DNA of 64,000 nt from contig CAVYYF010000003.1 in assembly GCA_963772675.1 (NCBI GenBank), positions 124,001 to 188,000 of the forward strand, read 5' to 3'. This DNA is from JAKAGZ01 sp963772675 (GTDB lineage: Bacteria > Bacteroidota > Ignavibacteria > Ignavibacteriales > Ignavibacteriaceae). The notes under the pieces are model-generated. The model did no database searches. It had not been told where the DNA came from and saw only the letters and a list, made by a program, of their open reading frames with translations. Position 1 is the stretch's first letter, and each line of letters opens with the position of its first letter. The position numbers were made by a program, and so were the translations under genes. Shown one piece after another: positions 55,579 to 64,000 of the stretch.

Positions 55579-56298
55579 TTAAACCACTGCCGCTCTCGGC
55601 TTTGGAATAAACCTGTTTTCTACCCGTTTGTCCGATTCAATTAAACCATCTTTTAGCCTTACTATTCTTGCGGCGTGTTCCGCTATATATTCTTCGTGCG
55701 TAACCAGAATGATGGTATTTCCTTTTTCATAAATTTCATTGAAGAGAATCATAATCTCTTCGCCTGTTTTTGAATCGAGATTTCCTGTAGGTTCATCCGC
55801 CAGTATTATAGAAGGCCTTGTCACTATCGCACGTGCCACAGCGACTCTTTGCCTCTGACCGCCGGAAAGTTCATTTGGCTTATGATCCATCCTGTCTTTC
55901 AGACCGACATCGATAAGAGCTTGCTCTGCCCGTTCGCGTCTTTCCGCTGATGCAATGCCCGCATAAATTAGCGGCAGTTCCACATTGTGTATCGCATTTG
56001 ATCGTGACAGCAAATTGAATGTCTGAAATACAAAACCGATTTCCTTGTTTCTAATCTTCGCAAGGTCATTATCAGTCATTTCGCTAACACTTTGTCCTGT
56101 AAAGTCATACTTCCCGGAGGTTGGAGTATCTAGACATCCTAGCATATTCATTAAGGTAGATTTACCTGATCCGGATGGCCCCATTATAGCTACGTATTCA
56201 TTTTTGTCAATCTTTAACGATACATCGCGTAAAGCATGAACCTGCTCAGAACCAACCTCATAAATTTTAGCTATATGTTCTATATTAATAATGTTCAT
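55579..56298 (-). CDS. MacB-type ABC ATPase (separate subunit)
   Basis: A 239-residue ATPase with intact motifs: Walker A GPSGSGKST near 39-47, signature LSGGQRQRVAVARA, Walker B IILADEPTGNLDS and switch histidine VTHEEYIA. In MacB the ATPase and permease are fused, but here they are split as in YknY/YknZ or LolD. It is the only ATPase for five permeases in this operon. It lies 12 bases after the adaptor gene. The C-terminal tail (FIPKPRAAVV) is short. Confidence 0.93.
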   Translation of the reverse strand: MNIINIEHIAKIYEVGSEQVHALRDVSLKIDKNEYVAIMGPSGSGKSTLMNMLGCLDTPTSGKYDFTGQSVSEMTDNDLAKIRNKEIGFVFQTFNLLSRSNAIHNVELPLIYAGIASAERRERAEQALIDVGLKDRMDHKPNELSGGQRQRVAVARAIVTRPSIILADEPTGNLDSKTGEEIMILFNEIYEKGNTIILVTHEEYIAEHAARIVRLKDGLIESDKRVENRFIPKPRAAVV

Positions 56299-56310
56299 CT
56301 TTAATTCCGT

Positions 56311-57594
56311 TTATTTTTTTTCTGGTTGTAATGCTTGTCCCTTTTTTTCCACTCTAACTGTACTACCATTGTTTAGTTCTCTCGAAATTGCCCTGTAACT
56401 GCCGGTAACAACTTCTTCATCGCCGGTTAAACCGGATTTAACCTGAATATAATTATCATCACTTATACCGGTTGTAACATTCATTGTTTTAGCTTTTCCG
56501 TCCTTTACCACAAATACTATTTCCTGGGGTTTACTGCTCTCTTTTTTCTTAACAGTTGCCGCGTCATCACCGGAGGTAGACGCGGGCTTCATGTCACCTG
56601 CGGTCCTGGCAGTTACGCTCTGTATCGGCACACTTAGCACATCTTTAATTCTTGCTGTCTCAATTTTTGCGTTGCAAGACATTCCCGGTCTCAATTTAGA
56701 ATCTGTATCAATTAATTTTATTTTCACCTCAAAATTAACAACCTGATCCTGGGTTCCGGCTCCTGTTGCTTGTGCGCTATTTCCTATTTGCTTAACCAGT
56801 CCTCTGAATATTTTGTCGCCAAAAGCATCAACTTTTACCCTTGCTGTATCCCCGATGGCGATCAATACAACATCATTCTCATCCACATCGACAACTGCTT
56901 CAATATTATTAAGATCGGAAACAGTCATAATGTTTGTTCCTTGAGTGAAATTACTACCAAGAACTCTTTCACCAAGTTCCATATTAAGCTGAGTAATTAT
57001 ACCGTCCATAGGAGAATAGATTGTTGTTTTCCTCAGGTTATCTTGTTGAACTTTTAATGCAGCTTCAGTCTGAGCCACATTAGCTTCAGCTCCTTCATAT
57101 TGTGCTTTTGCAGAAAGATAAGAACTTTTTGCTGCTTCAAGTTCAGAATCACTGGAAAGTCTTTTCGCGTGAAGTTCTTTAGTTCTGTTATAATCAGCCG
57201 ACAACTTATCAAGATCGGCTTTCCTCATGCTCAGTGTTGCTTTTGTACTTGTAAGGCTTGCTTCTGATTGCTGAACCTGTGCAATATATGCATCCTGCCT
57301 TATCTTTAAAAGCAACTCACCTTTTTTAACAACATTGCCTTCTTTAACCGGCAGTGAAACGATTTCACCACTGACTTCCGGAGTTATTACAACTTTGAAT
57401 TCCGGGTTAATCGTACCTGTCGCTGAAACTGTCTGGGTTATATTTCGCTTCATGACTTTTTCAACCTGAACGGCAATTATATCATCCTTGCTGCCTCCTA
57501 CAAAAGCTATAATAATCAACGCAAGAATCAATACTCCTATTCCGCCGAATATAAAAAGTTTCTTTTTCGATTTTTTCTTGTTCCCGTTAGCCAT
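56311..57594 (-). CDS. MacA-like periplasmic adaptor (membrane fusion protein)
   Basis: A 427-residue adaptor that links the inner-membrane permease to the outer-membrane channel. A basic N-terminus and membrane segment (LFIFGGIGVLILALIIIAFV) are followed by a barrel-sandwich domain (SGEIVSLPVKEGNVVKKGELL), a coiled-coil hairpin (about 95-175, rich in AQVQQSEASLTSTKA-type heptads), and the beta-barrel and membrane-proximal domains (ELGERVLGSNFTQGT). A Lys/Ser/Asp-rich stretch near 345-360 interrupts the last domain. It follows the TolC-like gene after 24 bases. It is the only adaptor in the operon. Confidence 0.93.
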   Translation of the reverse strand: MANGNKKKSKKKLFIFGGIGVLILALIIIAFVGGSKDDIIAVQVEKVMKRNITQTVSATGTINPEFKVVITPEVSGEIVSLPVKEGNVVKKGELLLKIRQDAYIAQVQQSEASLTSTKATLSMRKADLDKLSADYNRTKELHAKRLSSDSELEAAKSSYLSAKAQYEGAEANVAQTEAALKVQQDNLRKTTIYSPMDGIITQLNMELGERVLGSNFTQGTNIMTVSDLNNIEAVVDVDENDVVLIAIGDTARVKVDAFGDKIFRGLVKQIGNSAQATGAGTQDQVVNFEVKIKLIDTDSKLRPGMSCNAKIETARIKDVLSVPIQSVTARTAGDMKPASTSGDDAATVKKKESSKPQEIVFVVKDGKAKTMNVTTGISDDNYIQVKSGLTGDEEVVTGSYRAISRELNNGSTVRVEKKGQALQPEKK

Positions 57595-57618
57595 TTAATT
57601 ATTCTCCTATGTTAAATT

Positions 57619-58971
57619 TTATTCGTATTTCTTGTATTCAAGCTCGCCTAAGTAAAACTTAAGTTGCTGGCTTAATTGTATATATGAAAATTGCGCGCTT
57701 ATAAGATTTGAACGAGCTGCTGTATAGTTTGAGTTTGCAGTTAGTACATCAAGTAATGTACTGGAACCAAGCGAATATCTTTCTTCCTGAATTTTTTGAT
57801 TTTCAGCAGCTGCATCTATGTTAGTTCTATTTACATCAAGGCTTTTTTCGGCTGCCTGCAAATTCAGATATGTCTGCTGAATATTCTGTTTTACCGTTCT
57901 TTCAAGATCATTTAGATTTAACTGAGTATTCATTTCATTTACTTCTGCAGCCTGAACTGCATTGGAAATTCTGAATCCGGAAAATATAGGGATGCTTAAC
58001 CTTAAACCTACACTATATGTTTTTGAATTCTGAAGATCAGTCCAACTTAATGTGTTTGAGCTCAAATTATAACTTGCTGATCCTGTCAGACTGGGTAGAT
58101 GTCCTGACCTCGCAATGGTAATACCGTTTTGTGCGCTTTCAAGATTTAACTGCGCGCTTTTATAATCGGGTCTTGTATTAAGTGCCTTATTAACTAACTC
58201 GGTCAGGTTATTATAATCTTCGCTAAGTTTTCGATTTAGAATATCTTTTTCCTGGGAAGTTAATGAATCCGTTAGTGAATAATCTTCCAGTACATCTAAT
58301 GCCAGATAACTTAATAAATTACTTTTTGCAGTTTCATAATTATTTTTTGCTTGTATGGATGCAAGTTCAGCGTTACCTGCCTGCACCTGCTGTGAATATA
58401 CGTCAGCGAGTGTAACTGAACCTAATTTATTTCTCTCTGTAATTGTTTCAAGATTTCTTTTATTCCATTTTACATTGTCTTCCTGAACTTTCATTTGTTG
58501 CATAGCATTTTCTACTGAGTAATACAAACTGATAGTCTGAAAAACAATATTTTGTTTTAGATTTTCTAATTGCAACCTGGCTGATTCAAGATTCTCCTTG
58601 CTTTGGGAAAGTGTTGCAAAGTTTGATAATCCGTCAAAAAGTGTAATTGATGAGTTGACCCCTGCATTGTAGTATCGGCTTTCCGAGGTTGTAGGCGGAA
58701 CTAAAAGCACAGAGCCACCAAGATTTCTATAACCACCGGCGTCTTCCGATCTGTTCCAGCTCCATCCACCACCAACATTTAACGATGGCAAAAAATTGCC
58801 ATAAGCAACTTTAACATTTGACTCTGAAACATCAAGATTATTTTCTGCTTTTTTTAATGTAGTATTTTTTTGTAAGGCAATTTTAATGGCTTGATCCAGA
58901 GAAAGTTTATTTTGCCCGAATGAAGCTACTGTAAAAAATAAGACGAGTAGCATACTAATAAGTCTTCGCAT
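57619..58971 (-). CDS. TolC-like outer-membrane efflux protein
   Basis: A 450-residue channel protein with a signal peptide (RRLISMLLVLFFTVASFGQ). It has two OEP repeats of long coiled helices: SLDQAIKIALQKNTTLKKAE and GNFLPSLNVGGGWSW at the start, and ARSGHLPSLTGSASY and ERYSLGSSTLLDVL in the second half. It should form the trimeric outer-membrane exit duct. It is the first gene of the operon, with adaptor, ATPase and five permeases behind it. Confidence 0.94.
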   Translation of the reverse strand: MRRLISMLLVLFFTVASFGQNKLSLDQAIKIALQKNTTLKKAENNLDVSESNVKVAYGNFLPSLNVGGGWSWNRSEDAGGYRNLGGSVLLVPPTTSESRYYNAGVNSSITLFDGLSNFATLSQSKENLESARLQLENLKQNIVFQTISLYYSVENAMQQMKVQEDNVKWNKRNLETITERNKLGSVTLADVYSQQVQAGNAELASIQAKNNYETAKSNLLSYLALDVLEDYSLTDSLTSQEKDILNRKLSEDYNNLTELVNKALNTRPDYKSAQLNLESAQNGITIARSGHLPSLTGSASYNLSSNTLSWTDLQNSKTYSVGLRLSIPIFSGFRISNAVQAAEVNEMNTQLNLNDLERTVKQNIQQTYLNLQAAEKSLDVNRTNIDAAAENQKIQEERYSLGSSTLLDVLTANSNYTAARSNLISAQFSYIQLSQQLKFYLGELEYKKYE

Positions 58972-59009
58972 CTTCTCTCCATTGATATATAATTTATTAG
59001 GACGTTTAT

Positions 59010-59039
59010 TAAACTTAAAAGGTTACTTAGAACCTCAAA
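59010..59039 (-). promoter_or_regulatory. Candidate promoter of the TolC/MacAB operon
   Basis: On the minus strand TTTG (59039-59036) is followed after 18 bases by TAAGTTTA (59017-59010), a seven-of-eight match to TAnnTTTG, about 39 bases before the TolC-like start. The surrounding gap (58972-59264) has no gene seen. Confidence 0.4.
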
Positions 59040-59264
59040 TGTAAAAGTTATTAATTCGTTAAAATTAACTGCATCCGGGGTCAAAAATAGTATTTATTTA
59101 GCCCCTAATGTTAATTTAAGTACGAACGGTAGAATAATTACATATTCGGTCTTTTAAGCCCCTTCTATTTCTTCCCTCTTTGACAACTTAATTAAGCTTT
59201 GGGTTTATAAATTATTGGCAGGAGAATTCCAATCAAACACTTAAGTGACCCCTCACTATCTTGC

Positions 59265-60662
59265 TTAAATAATTTCATCCTTTATCTTAAGCATATATTC
59301 ATAAGCCTCTTTATAATTATTACCAATTCTACCATCAAGTATAGCATCTTCAATCGCGGTTTTTATGAGCCCGACTTTTTTAGACGCCTTCAACTTACAT
59401 ACTTCCATAATTACATCTCCACGCACAGGAGATTGAAACGCTCTTAGCTTATCCTTCTCTTCAACCTCCCAAACTTTTTTCATTACCCTTTCATAATTGT
59501 TTAAATACTTCACTACTTTCGCTTCATTTTTACTAGTTATATCTGCCCTGCACAAAGTAATGAGGTCTTCAAGATCTTCACCCGCATCTACAATAAATCT
59601 TCTAATTGCAGAATCGGTAACTTCATCTTTTGCAAGTGCAATTGGACGAAGATGCAGCCTTACAAGCTTTTCAATGTATTCTAACTTATTTAAAGGCAAT
59701 TTTAATTTTTTGAAGATTCCTTTCATCATTCTTGCACCAATTTCTTCGTGACCGTGAAAAGTCCAGCCAACTCCTTCAACAAATCTTTTCGTTTGCGGTT
59801 TAGCTATGTCGTGAACCAACGCCGCAAATCTTAACCATACATCATCCGTAGCTTTAGATATATTATCAACAACTTTACAAGTATGAAGAAAAACTTCCTT
59901 ATGATGATAATCCTGTCTCTGTTCCTGCCCTGCCAGTCTTGAGACCTCAGGGAAAATGATCTCCATCACATTGGTTTCCTGAAGCAACTTCAATCCAACT
60001 GATGGTTTTGGAGAACCTAATATCTTAAAGAACTCATCTGTTATTCTTTCCTGTGAAACGATCTTTAATCTTTCCCTTAAAGTATTGGCCGCTTGTAATA
60101 TTTTCTCATCTACATCGAAATGAAGCTGCGAGGAAAATCTGAATGCTCGCAAAATTCTAAGCGGATCATCGTTAAATGTTTCGAGTGGGTTTAGTGGTGT
60201 TTTTATTATCTTTCCTTTTATATCATCCAGTCCATTGAATTTATCAGTTAGTTTACCGAAGTCTTTTGTGTTTATAGAAGCAGCAAGAGTATTGATTGTG
60301 AAATCACGACGGTTTATATCGTCATCAAAAGTACCTGTGGTAACTAATGGATTCCTGCTATTCTTTCGGTATGATTCTTTCCTGGCCCCTACAAATTCAA
60401 GATCGAAATCATTATACCTGAAATGGGCTGTACCGAAGTTTTTGAAAATCGAGATTTTTTCTATCCCGAGTTTCTTCCCGAACGCCGAAGCAAAACCAGG
60501 ACCATCACCAATCACAAGAAAATCGATCTCATTATGTTCACGGTTTAAGATAGTATCTCTTACAAATCCGCCCACGATGAAAATTTCACAGTTCATCGAA
60601 TTGGCTAATTCAGAAGCTGTTTTCAGAAAGGAATATTTTTTTAGATTCTTTTCGAAATTCAT
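59265..60662 (-). CDS. CCA-adding-type tRNA nucleotidyltransferase with HD domain
   Basis: A 465-residue class II nucleotidyltransferase, which adds or repairs the CCA end of tRNAs or polyadenylates RNA. The catalytic GG is in VGGFVRD (31-36) and the carboxylates in EIDFLV (E45, D47). The RRDFTINTLA segment and DPLRILRAFRFSSQL are family marks. A C-terminal HD phosphohydrolase domain shows HHKEVFLHT and LVHDIAKP. Poly(A) polymerase and CCA enzymes cannot be told apart from sequence. It is monocistronic, with an 83-base gap to the AI-2E-type gene. Confidence 0.92.
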   Translation of the reverse strand: MNFEKNLKKYSFLKTASELANSMNCEIFIVGGFVRDTILNREHNEIDFLVIGDGPGFASAFGKKLGIEKISIFKNFGTAHFRYNDFDLEFVGARKESYRKNSRNPLVTTGTFDDDINRRDFTINTLAASINTKDFGKLTDKFNGLDDIKGKIIKTPLNPLETFNDDPLRILRAFRFSSQLHFDVDEKILQAANTLRERLKIVSQERITDEFFKILGSPKPSVGLKLLQETNVMEIIFPEVSRLAGQEQRQDYHHKEVFLHTCKVVDNISKATDDVWLRFAALVHDIAKPQTKRFVEGVGWTFHGHEEIGARMMKGIFKKLKLPLNKLEYIEKLVRLHLRPIALAKDEVTDSAIRRFIVDAGEDLEDLITLCRADITSKNEAKVVKYLNNYERVMKKVWEVEEKDKLRAFQSPVRGDVIMEVCKLKASKKVGLIKTAIEDAILDGRIGNNYKEAYEYMLKIKDEII

Positions 60663-60745
60663 AAATAATTTTCAATTTTAGATTATAAAGATAAAATATT
60701 TTACTGAGAAATTGGTTAGAAAATTGGGGGAGAAAACTAACTGAA

Positions 60746-61837
60746 TCAACTTACAGTTTGGTCATCAACTTTATTTCCCATTATGATAGCGAAAGGTTTG
60801 AGTGGTTCAATATTGCTGAAAATAATTTTCACAGCAGCAGCTATTGGTACAGATAAAAACATTCCGACAATTCCCCAAACCCATCCCCAGAATATAAGAG
60901 AAAAAAGGACGAAGACTGTGCTTAATCCCATTTGTCTACCAAGATAATGCGGTTCAACAAGATTCCCCATTATGCTCTGATTCAAAAATAATAAAACAGC
61001 TAACGAGATTGATGTAAATCCAAACCCAAAATCAATCAGTGCAACCAGAATTGGGAAAATTGATATTAATATTGAACCAATATTAGGGATAAAGTTGAAT
61101 AGAAATGTTAACACTCCCCAACCTATTGGAAAATCGATACCATAAATCCATAAAATAATTGTAACAACAGTTGCAGTAATAATACTTATAATTGTTTTGA
61201 TAACAAGGTAAGATTGAAGCTGTGTATTTATTGTACTAATTATTTTTCCGACAACTCCTTGCTTTGACTTAAATGCAAACTTTATTCTTTCCTCAAATTT
61301 ATTTTTACCAAGCACCATAAATATCCAGAAAAGCATAGAGATAAAAAGATAATTTACCAGAGTTGTTAGCGAAGTAAATACCCCCTGGATAATCCCTGCT
61401 TTGAACAAACCCTGGAAGATGGAACCAGCATCGAACTTTTCAATCCGGAAGTTTAAAAGCTCTCCCATTTCTTTGAAAGTAATATTAAACGAAGCTAAAA
61501 TCCCCTCAAGAAAGCTGACAAGTTTATCACCATAGGATACAATTTTATTAGCGAATATTTCATAGTTAGATATAAGCACAAGGCCCAATAGATAATATAA
61601 ACCGAACATCGCTATAAGAAGAAATGAAACAGTCAGCCAGCGTGGGAGTTTCAACTTATGATTAAAATATTCGAGGACAGGATATAAAAGATATGCCATA
61701 AAAATGGCAATAGTAACAGGGATAAGTATAGCTTTTAACACAACAAGTACATAAACAAATATTACAAATGCGATAAACCCTACCAGGTATGTTAGTATCG
61801 TGGTATTGTTTGTAGGATTTAATTCCTGGTCCGCCAT
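60746..61837 (-). CDS. AI-2E family transporter (PerM/TqsA type)
   Basis: A 363-residue integral membrane protein with about eight segments. It carries the family's early VVLKAILIPVTIAIFMAYLL stretch (residues 28-47), the central long hydrophilic region around 95-150, and the late FLFNFIPNIGSILISIFP and NLVEPHYLGRQMGLS segments. Some members export autoinducer-2 and others act as sodium/proton antiporters, so a substrate is not assigned. It lies 21 bases after the HExxH peptidase gene. Confidence 0.92.
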   Translation of the reverse strand: MADQELNPTNNTTILTYLVGFIAFVIFVYVLVVLKAILIPVTIAIFMAYLLYPVLEYFNHKLKLPRWLTVSFLLIAMFGLYYLLGLVLISNYEIFANKIVSYGDKLVSFLEGILASFNITFKEMGELLNFRIEKFDAGSIFQGLFKAGIIQGVFTSLTTLVNYLFISMLFWIFMVLGKNKFEERIKFAFKSKQGVVGKIISTINTQLQSYLVIKTIISIITATVVTIILWIYGIDFPIGWGVLTFLFNFIPNIGSILISIFPILVALIDFGFGFTSISLAVLLFLNQSIMGNLVEPHYLGRQMGLSTVFVLFSLIFWGWVWGIVGMFLSVPIAAAVKIIFSNIEPLKPFAIIMGNKVDDQTVS

Positions 61838-61858
61838 CTCAGGTTTCGCCTTCTGTCG

Positions 61859-64000
61859 TTATTTTATGTTGTCTAATATTCTATCAGCATTATAATAAAA
61901 CCAATTAGCTTTTTCAAAATTTGCCTGAAGTATTTCATTAAAATTTTTATCAGAGTTATAATTCATTGATAATTTAGCAATTTTATTGGCATGAGAAAAG
62001 TCCAGGTTATCCATCATATACTTCGATAGCTTAAACATTGCATAGCTGCTTGTATAATCTTCCACTCTGAATTCATTATTAAATCCAACAATAAACTTAT
62101 TGTAATTTTGACCAAGGTTGCGGGAAAGTTCAACCAGCACAGGAATAGAACTGTAAACTATCTTGACAGAATTGATCTTCTTTAGAATTTCAAATTTTTG
62201 AATATCAGTACCTGCTACATATTGTTTAAGAAGTAAGGTATCTTTTGATAGTCGTAATCTCAAATCAGAAATATTTGATAATAATCTGTTAGGTCTTTCA
62301 GCCGATAATTTTGTGTAAAGTGAATCTGCAAAGATAAAATTGGAATTTAAAACTTCCAGGTCCGCCAGCCTGAATTCAAGGTTGTAAAAGTACGCTGTAT
62401 TAACGAATTGATTAATATGCGTCTTTATAATTTCTGCCGCTCCGGAAGTGTCATTCATTTCTAATAATGTAGAAGATAATCCAATTAACGAAGAATAATT
62501 ATTTGTTTTTTGTAGAATCTCTCTGAATATTTTTTCAGCATTCACATAATCTTTTTCTATGAAATAATCTCTTCCTGTTTCTAATTTTTCCCCTACATAT
62601 CTCGGGCATACTTTCTGGAAGATAGTCTGTCTACCGAAATAATAATTAGCCTTATTTATATTCTCATCTATCTGCAGTGAATCTATAAAATTATAGTAAG
62701 CGTGTGTAATGTTTTCTACAGGTTCATTATAAACTTTCTTAAAATTCAGATTTGAATATAATTCCTCAAATTTTTTAACACCATAACAGTCAATTAGAAA
62801 TTTTGAAAACGAGCCTGCATATATATAAGAAAGAGATGATACGCTTCCGAAAAAATTCAATCCAGCAAAAAGATGTTCAATCTTAATCTTATAACCATTT
62901 TGATAAGCAAGCTTGGCCATATAATGAATAGTGTTGTCGCCATAAAAAGGGGCTGCAGCAACGGCTGCCCCCTCAATCATTGCCGGATTTAGTCCATCAG
63001 CGACTTTAAAAATACCGGCCCCGAAACTAGCCGTAAAAACATGTGCCAGTTCATGCCTTAAAGTTTGATCGTAACTATCAGCAGAAATGTAAATTTGTTT
63101 CAACCAGGGCTTTGCTACATCTGCATTCATTGAACCGAAATATTTCCCTTTCTGTTCATTTGAAACAAAAACATATGAAGTTATTTTACCCCTCGGGTGA
63201 ATTCTAAAAAATTTTCTTAATTGCACAAAATCATATTCGTGTTCAAGTGCAATTTCCTTGGCCAGATTATTCGGTATATCCGCGGAAAAATATATACTGA
63301 AATGTGCTGTCTCAAAATTGACGTTTAATTCTTTTTGCAGGCTAGTATTTGTTGTAGAAAACCCAAATACAGGTGAGATATATAAAAACAGAGCAGCTAT
63401 GACAATTGTATATATGGCAATAAATATTTTACGATAATTCTTCTTTATGCTTTTGAGAATTAATAAAATAATGCTGCCGAAAAACACCAGGTTCAGAAGC
63501 CTGTACAAAATCAGTTTTGAGGTGACCTTGATACCCTCATCGTATATTGTTCCGGGGAAGAACCCAAATACAGGGTTAAAGAAAAAGACTTGAGGATTAT
63601 AATAGAATTCAAGGAGAGGAATTATCAAGATCAAAATAGTAATTACTATAAAGAGTAAAATCCTGAATTTTTTGAAAAGAGTAAAAACCAGAAGTCCGGT
63701 GCTGCCTCCCAATATTACAGACGGAACTGTAATAACCAGGTAAAATAAAAATCCGTCTTTTAGTGAACACATCATTGTGACTGAAGAATAGACGAGGGAA
63801 ATTATAAGCGGAATTACTAAAAAAATGAAAAATGTAAATCCAATCTTCTTAATTCCGGCACTACTTGCATTAAATAAACTCTGTTCTCTTGAGAAATACT
63901 TTATTGTATAAATTCCGGATACAAAGAATAAAAGCATAGAGTTCGCTAAAGAGAATTCAAACCCGAAAACATTTAACAAAGGCAGGAAAAGGGAAAAGAT
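61859..64000 (-). CDS. Membrane-anchored HExxH peptidase with TPR tail (partial, cut by window edge)
   Basis: The open frame continues to the window end in a hydrophobic stretch, so the true start lies outside. The visible 713 residues begin with seven or so membrane segments (about 1-210), then a periplasmic peptidase domain with the zinc motif HELAHVF (HExxH) and the downstream glutamate in NPAMIEGAAVA. The gluzincin-like layout and an ARSDTQ-free TPR-like C-terminus (DYVNAEKIFREILQKTNNYSS) follow. The start at the TTG at 63979 is not credible because the frame remains open upstream. The role of the protease is unknown; it is followed by the AI-2E-type gene after 21 bases. Confidence 0.75.
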   Translation of the reverse strand: MFSLFLPLLNVFGFEFSLANSMLLFFVSGIYTIKYFSREQSLFNASSAGIKKIGFTFFIFLVIPLIISLVYSSVTMMCSLKDGFLFYLVITVPSVILGGSTGLLVFTLFKKFRILLFIVITILILIIPLLEFYYNPQVFFFNPVFGFFPGTIYDEGIKVTSKLILYRLLNLVFFGSIILLILKSIKKNYRKIFIAIYTIVIAALFLYISPVFGFSTTNTSLQKELNVNFETAHFSIYFSADIPNNLAKEIALEHEYDFVQLRKFFRIHPRGKITSYVFVSNEQKGKYFGSMNADVAKPWLKQIYISADSYDQTLRHELAHVFTASFGAGIFKVADGLNPAMIEGAAVAAAPFYGDNTIHYMAKLAYQNGYKIKIEHLFAGLNFFGSVSSLSYIYAGSFSKFLIDCYGVKKFEELYSNLNFKKVYNEPVENITHAYYNFIDSLQIDENINKANYYFGRQTIFQKVCPRYVGEKLETGRDYFIEKDYVNAEKIFREILQKTNNYSSLIGLSSTLLEMNDTSGAAEIIKTHINQFVNTAYFYNLEFRLADLEVLNSNFIFADSLYTKLSAERPNRLLSNISDLRLRLSKDTLLLKQYVAGTDIQKFEILKKINSVKIVYSSIPVLVELSRNLGQNYNKFIVGFNNEFRVEDYTSSYAMFKLSKYMMDNLDFSHANKIAKLSMNYNSDKNFNEILQANFEKANWFYYNADRILDNIK

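Noticed and set aside
1..64000. Mobile elements, prophage or integrated island
   Set aside because: No transposase, integrase, tRNA-flanking repeat or phage gene was found.

Overview
The window is AT-rich bacterial DNA with about 50 genes. Roughly 85% of the coding sequence is on the minus strand, in long, closely packed operons. A TonB-dependent receptor, GldA/F/G-like transporter genes, several outer-membrane barrels with AQ-type signal peptides and a TTTG-N21-TAnnTTTG promoter point to the Bacteroidota/Chlorobiota group. The housekeeping set and pyruvoyl arginine decarboxylase suggest the Ignavibacteria branch; this placement is inference. No tRNA, rRNA, CRISPR array, transposase or prophage gene was seen.

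Layout. 1-6.2 kb: a cut-off GNAT acetyltransferase, a zinc-ribbon protein, a second GNAT, a GldA/F/G-like ABC-2 transporter with a frameshifted DUF4340 partner, and a small membrane protein. 6.4-10.8 kb: an ECF sigma factor, its zinc anti-sigma factor and two secreted HEAT-repeat proteins, one frameshifted. 11.1-14.4 kb: a divergent Tricorn-type protease broken by two indels. 14.5-19.5 kb: a zinc alcohol dehydrogenase, smpB, a tyrS/pyruvoyl-arginine-decarboxylase/TerC operon whose three genes all start with TTG, and a secreted H-type-lectin-like protein. 19.7-24.4 kb: a TPP-riboswitch operon for thiamine uptake (receptor, thiamine pyrophosphokinase, broken sodium:solute symporter). 24.5-40.9 kb: a LysM transglycosylase, acyl-CoA carboxylase, a NitT/TauT-type ABC pair with a degenerate ATPase, a metallo-hydrolase, aroC, a Do-like protease, recO, frameshifted mtnA, a PfkB kinase, a Nudix hydrolase and an 1160-residue barrel protein.

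41-43.3 kb (plus strand): a DUF4258/YgiT-like pair, a lone response-regulator receiver and a small barrel protein. 43.4-59 kb is an export island of two adjacent systems. The first is a Lol-like cassette: lipoprotein, outer-membrane barrel, ATPase, two FtsX permeases and a LolA-like carrier. The second is a MacAB-TolC-like operon (TolC, adaptor, ATPase) serving five tandem MacB-type permeases. The last four permeases alternate between two subtypes, as expected if a two-gene block was duplicated. 59-64 kb: a CCA-adding-type enzyme, an AI-2E-family membrane protein and a membrane-anchored HExxH peptidase cut by the window end.

Five otherwise conserved genes carry small indels, eight or more in total, several in homopolymers. 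This suggests sequencing or assembly error, or less likely real decay. Those genes are annotated as single broken loci.
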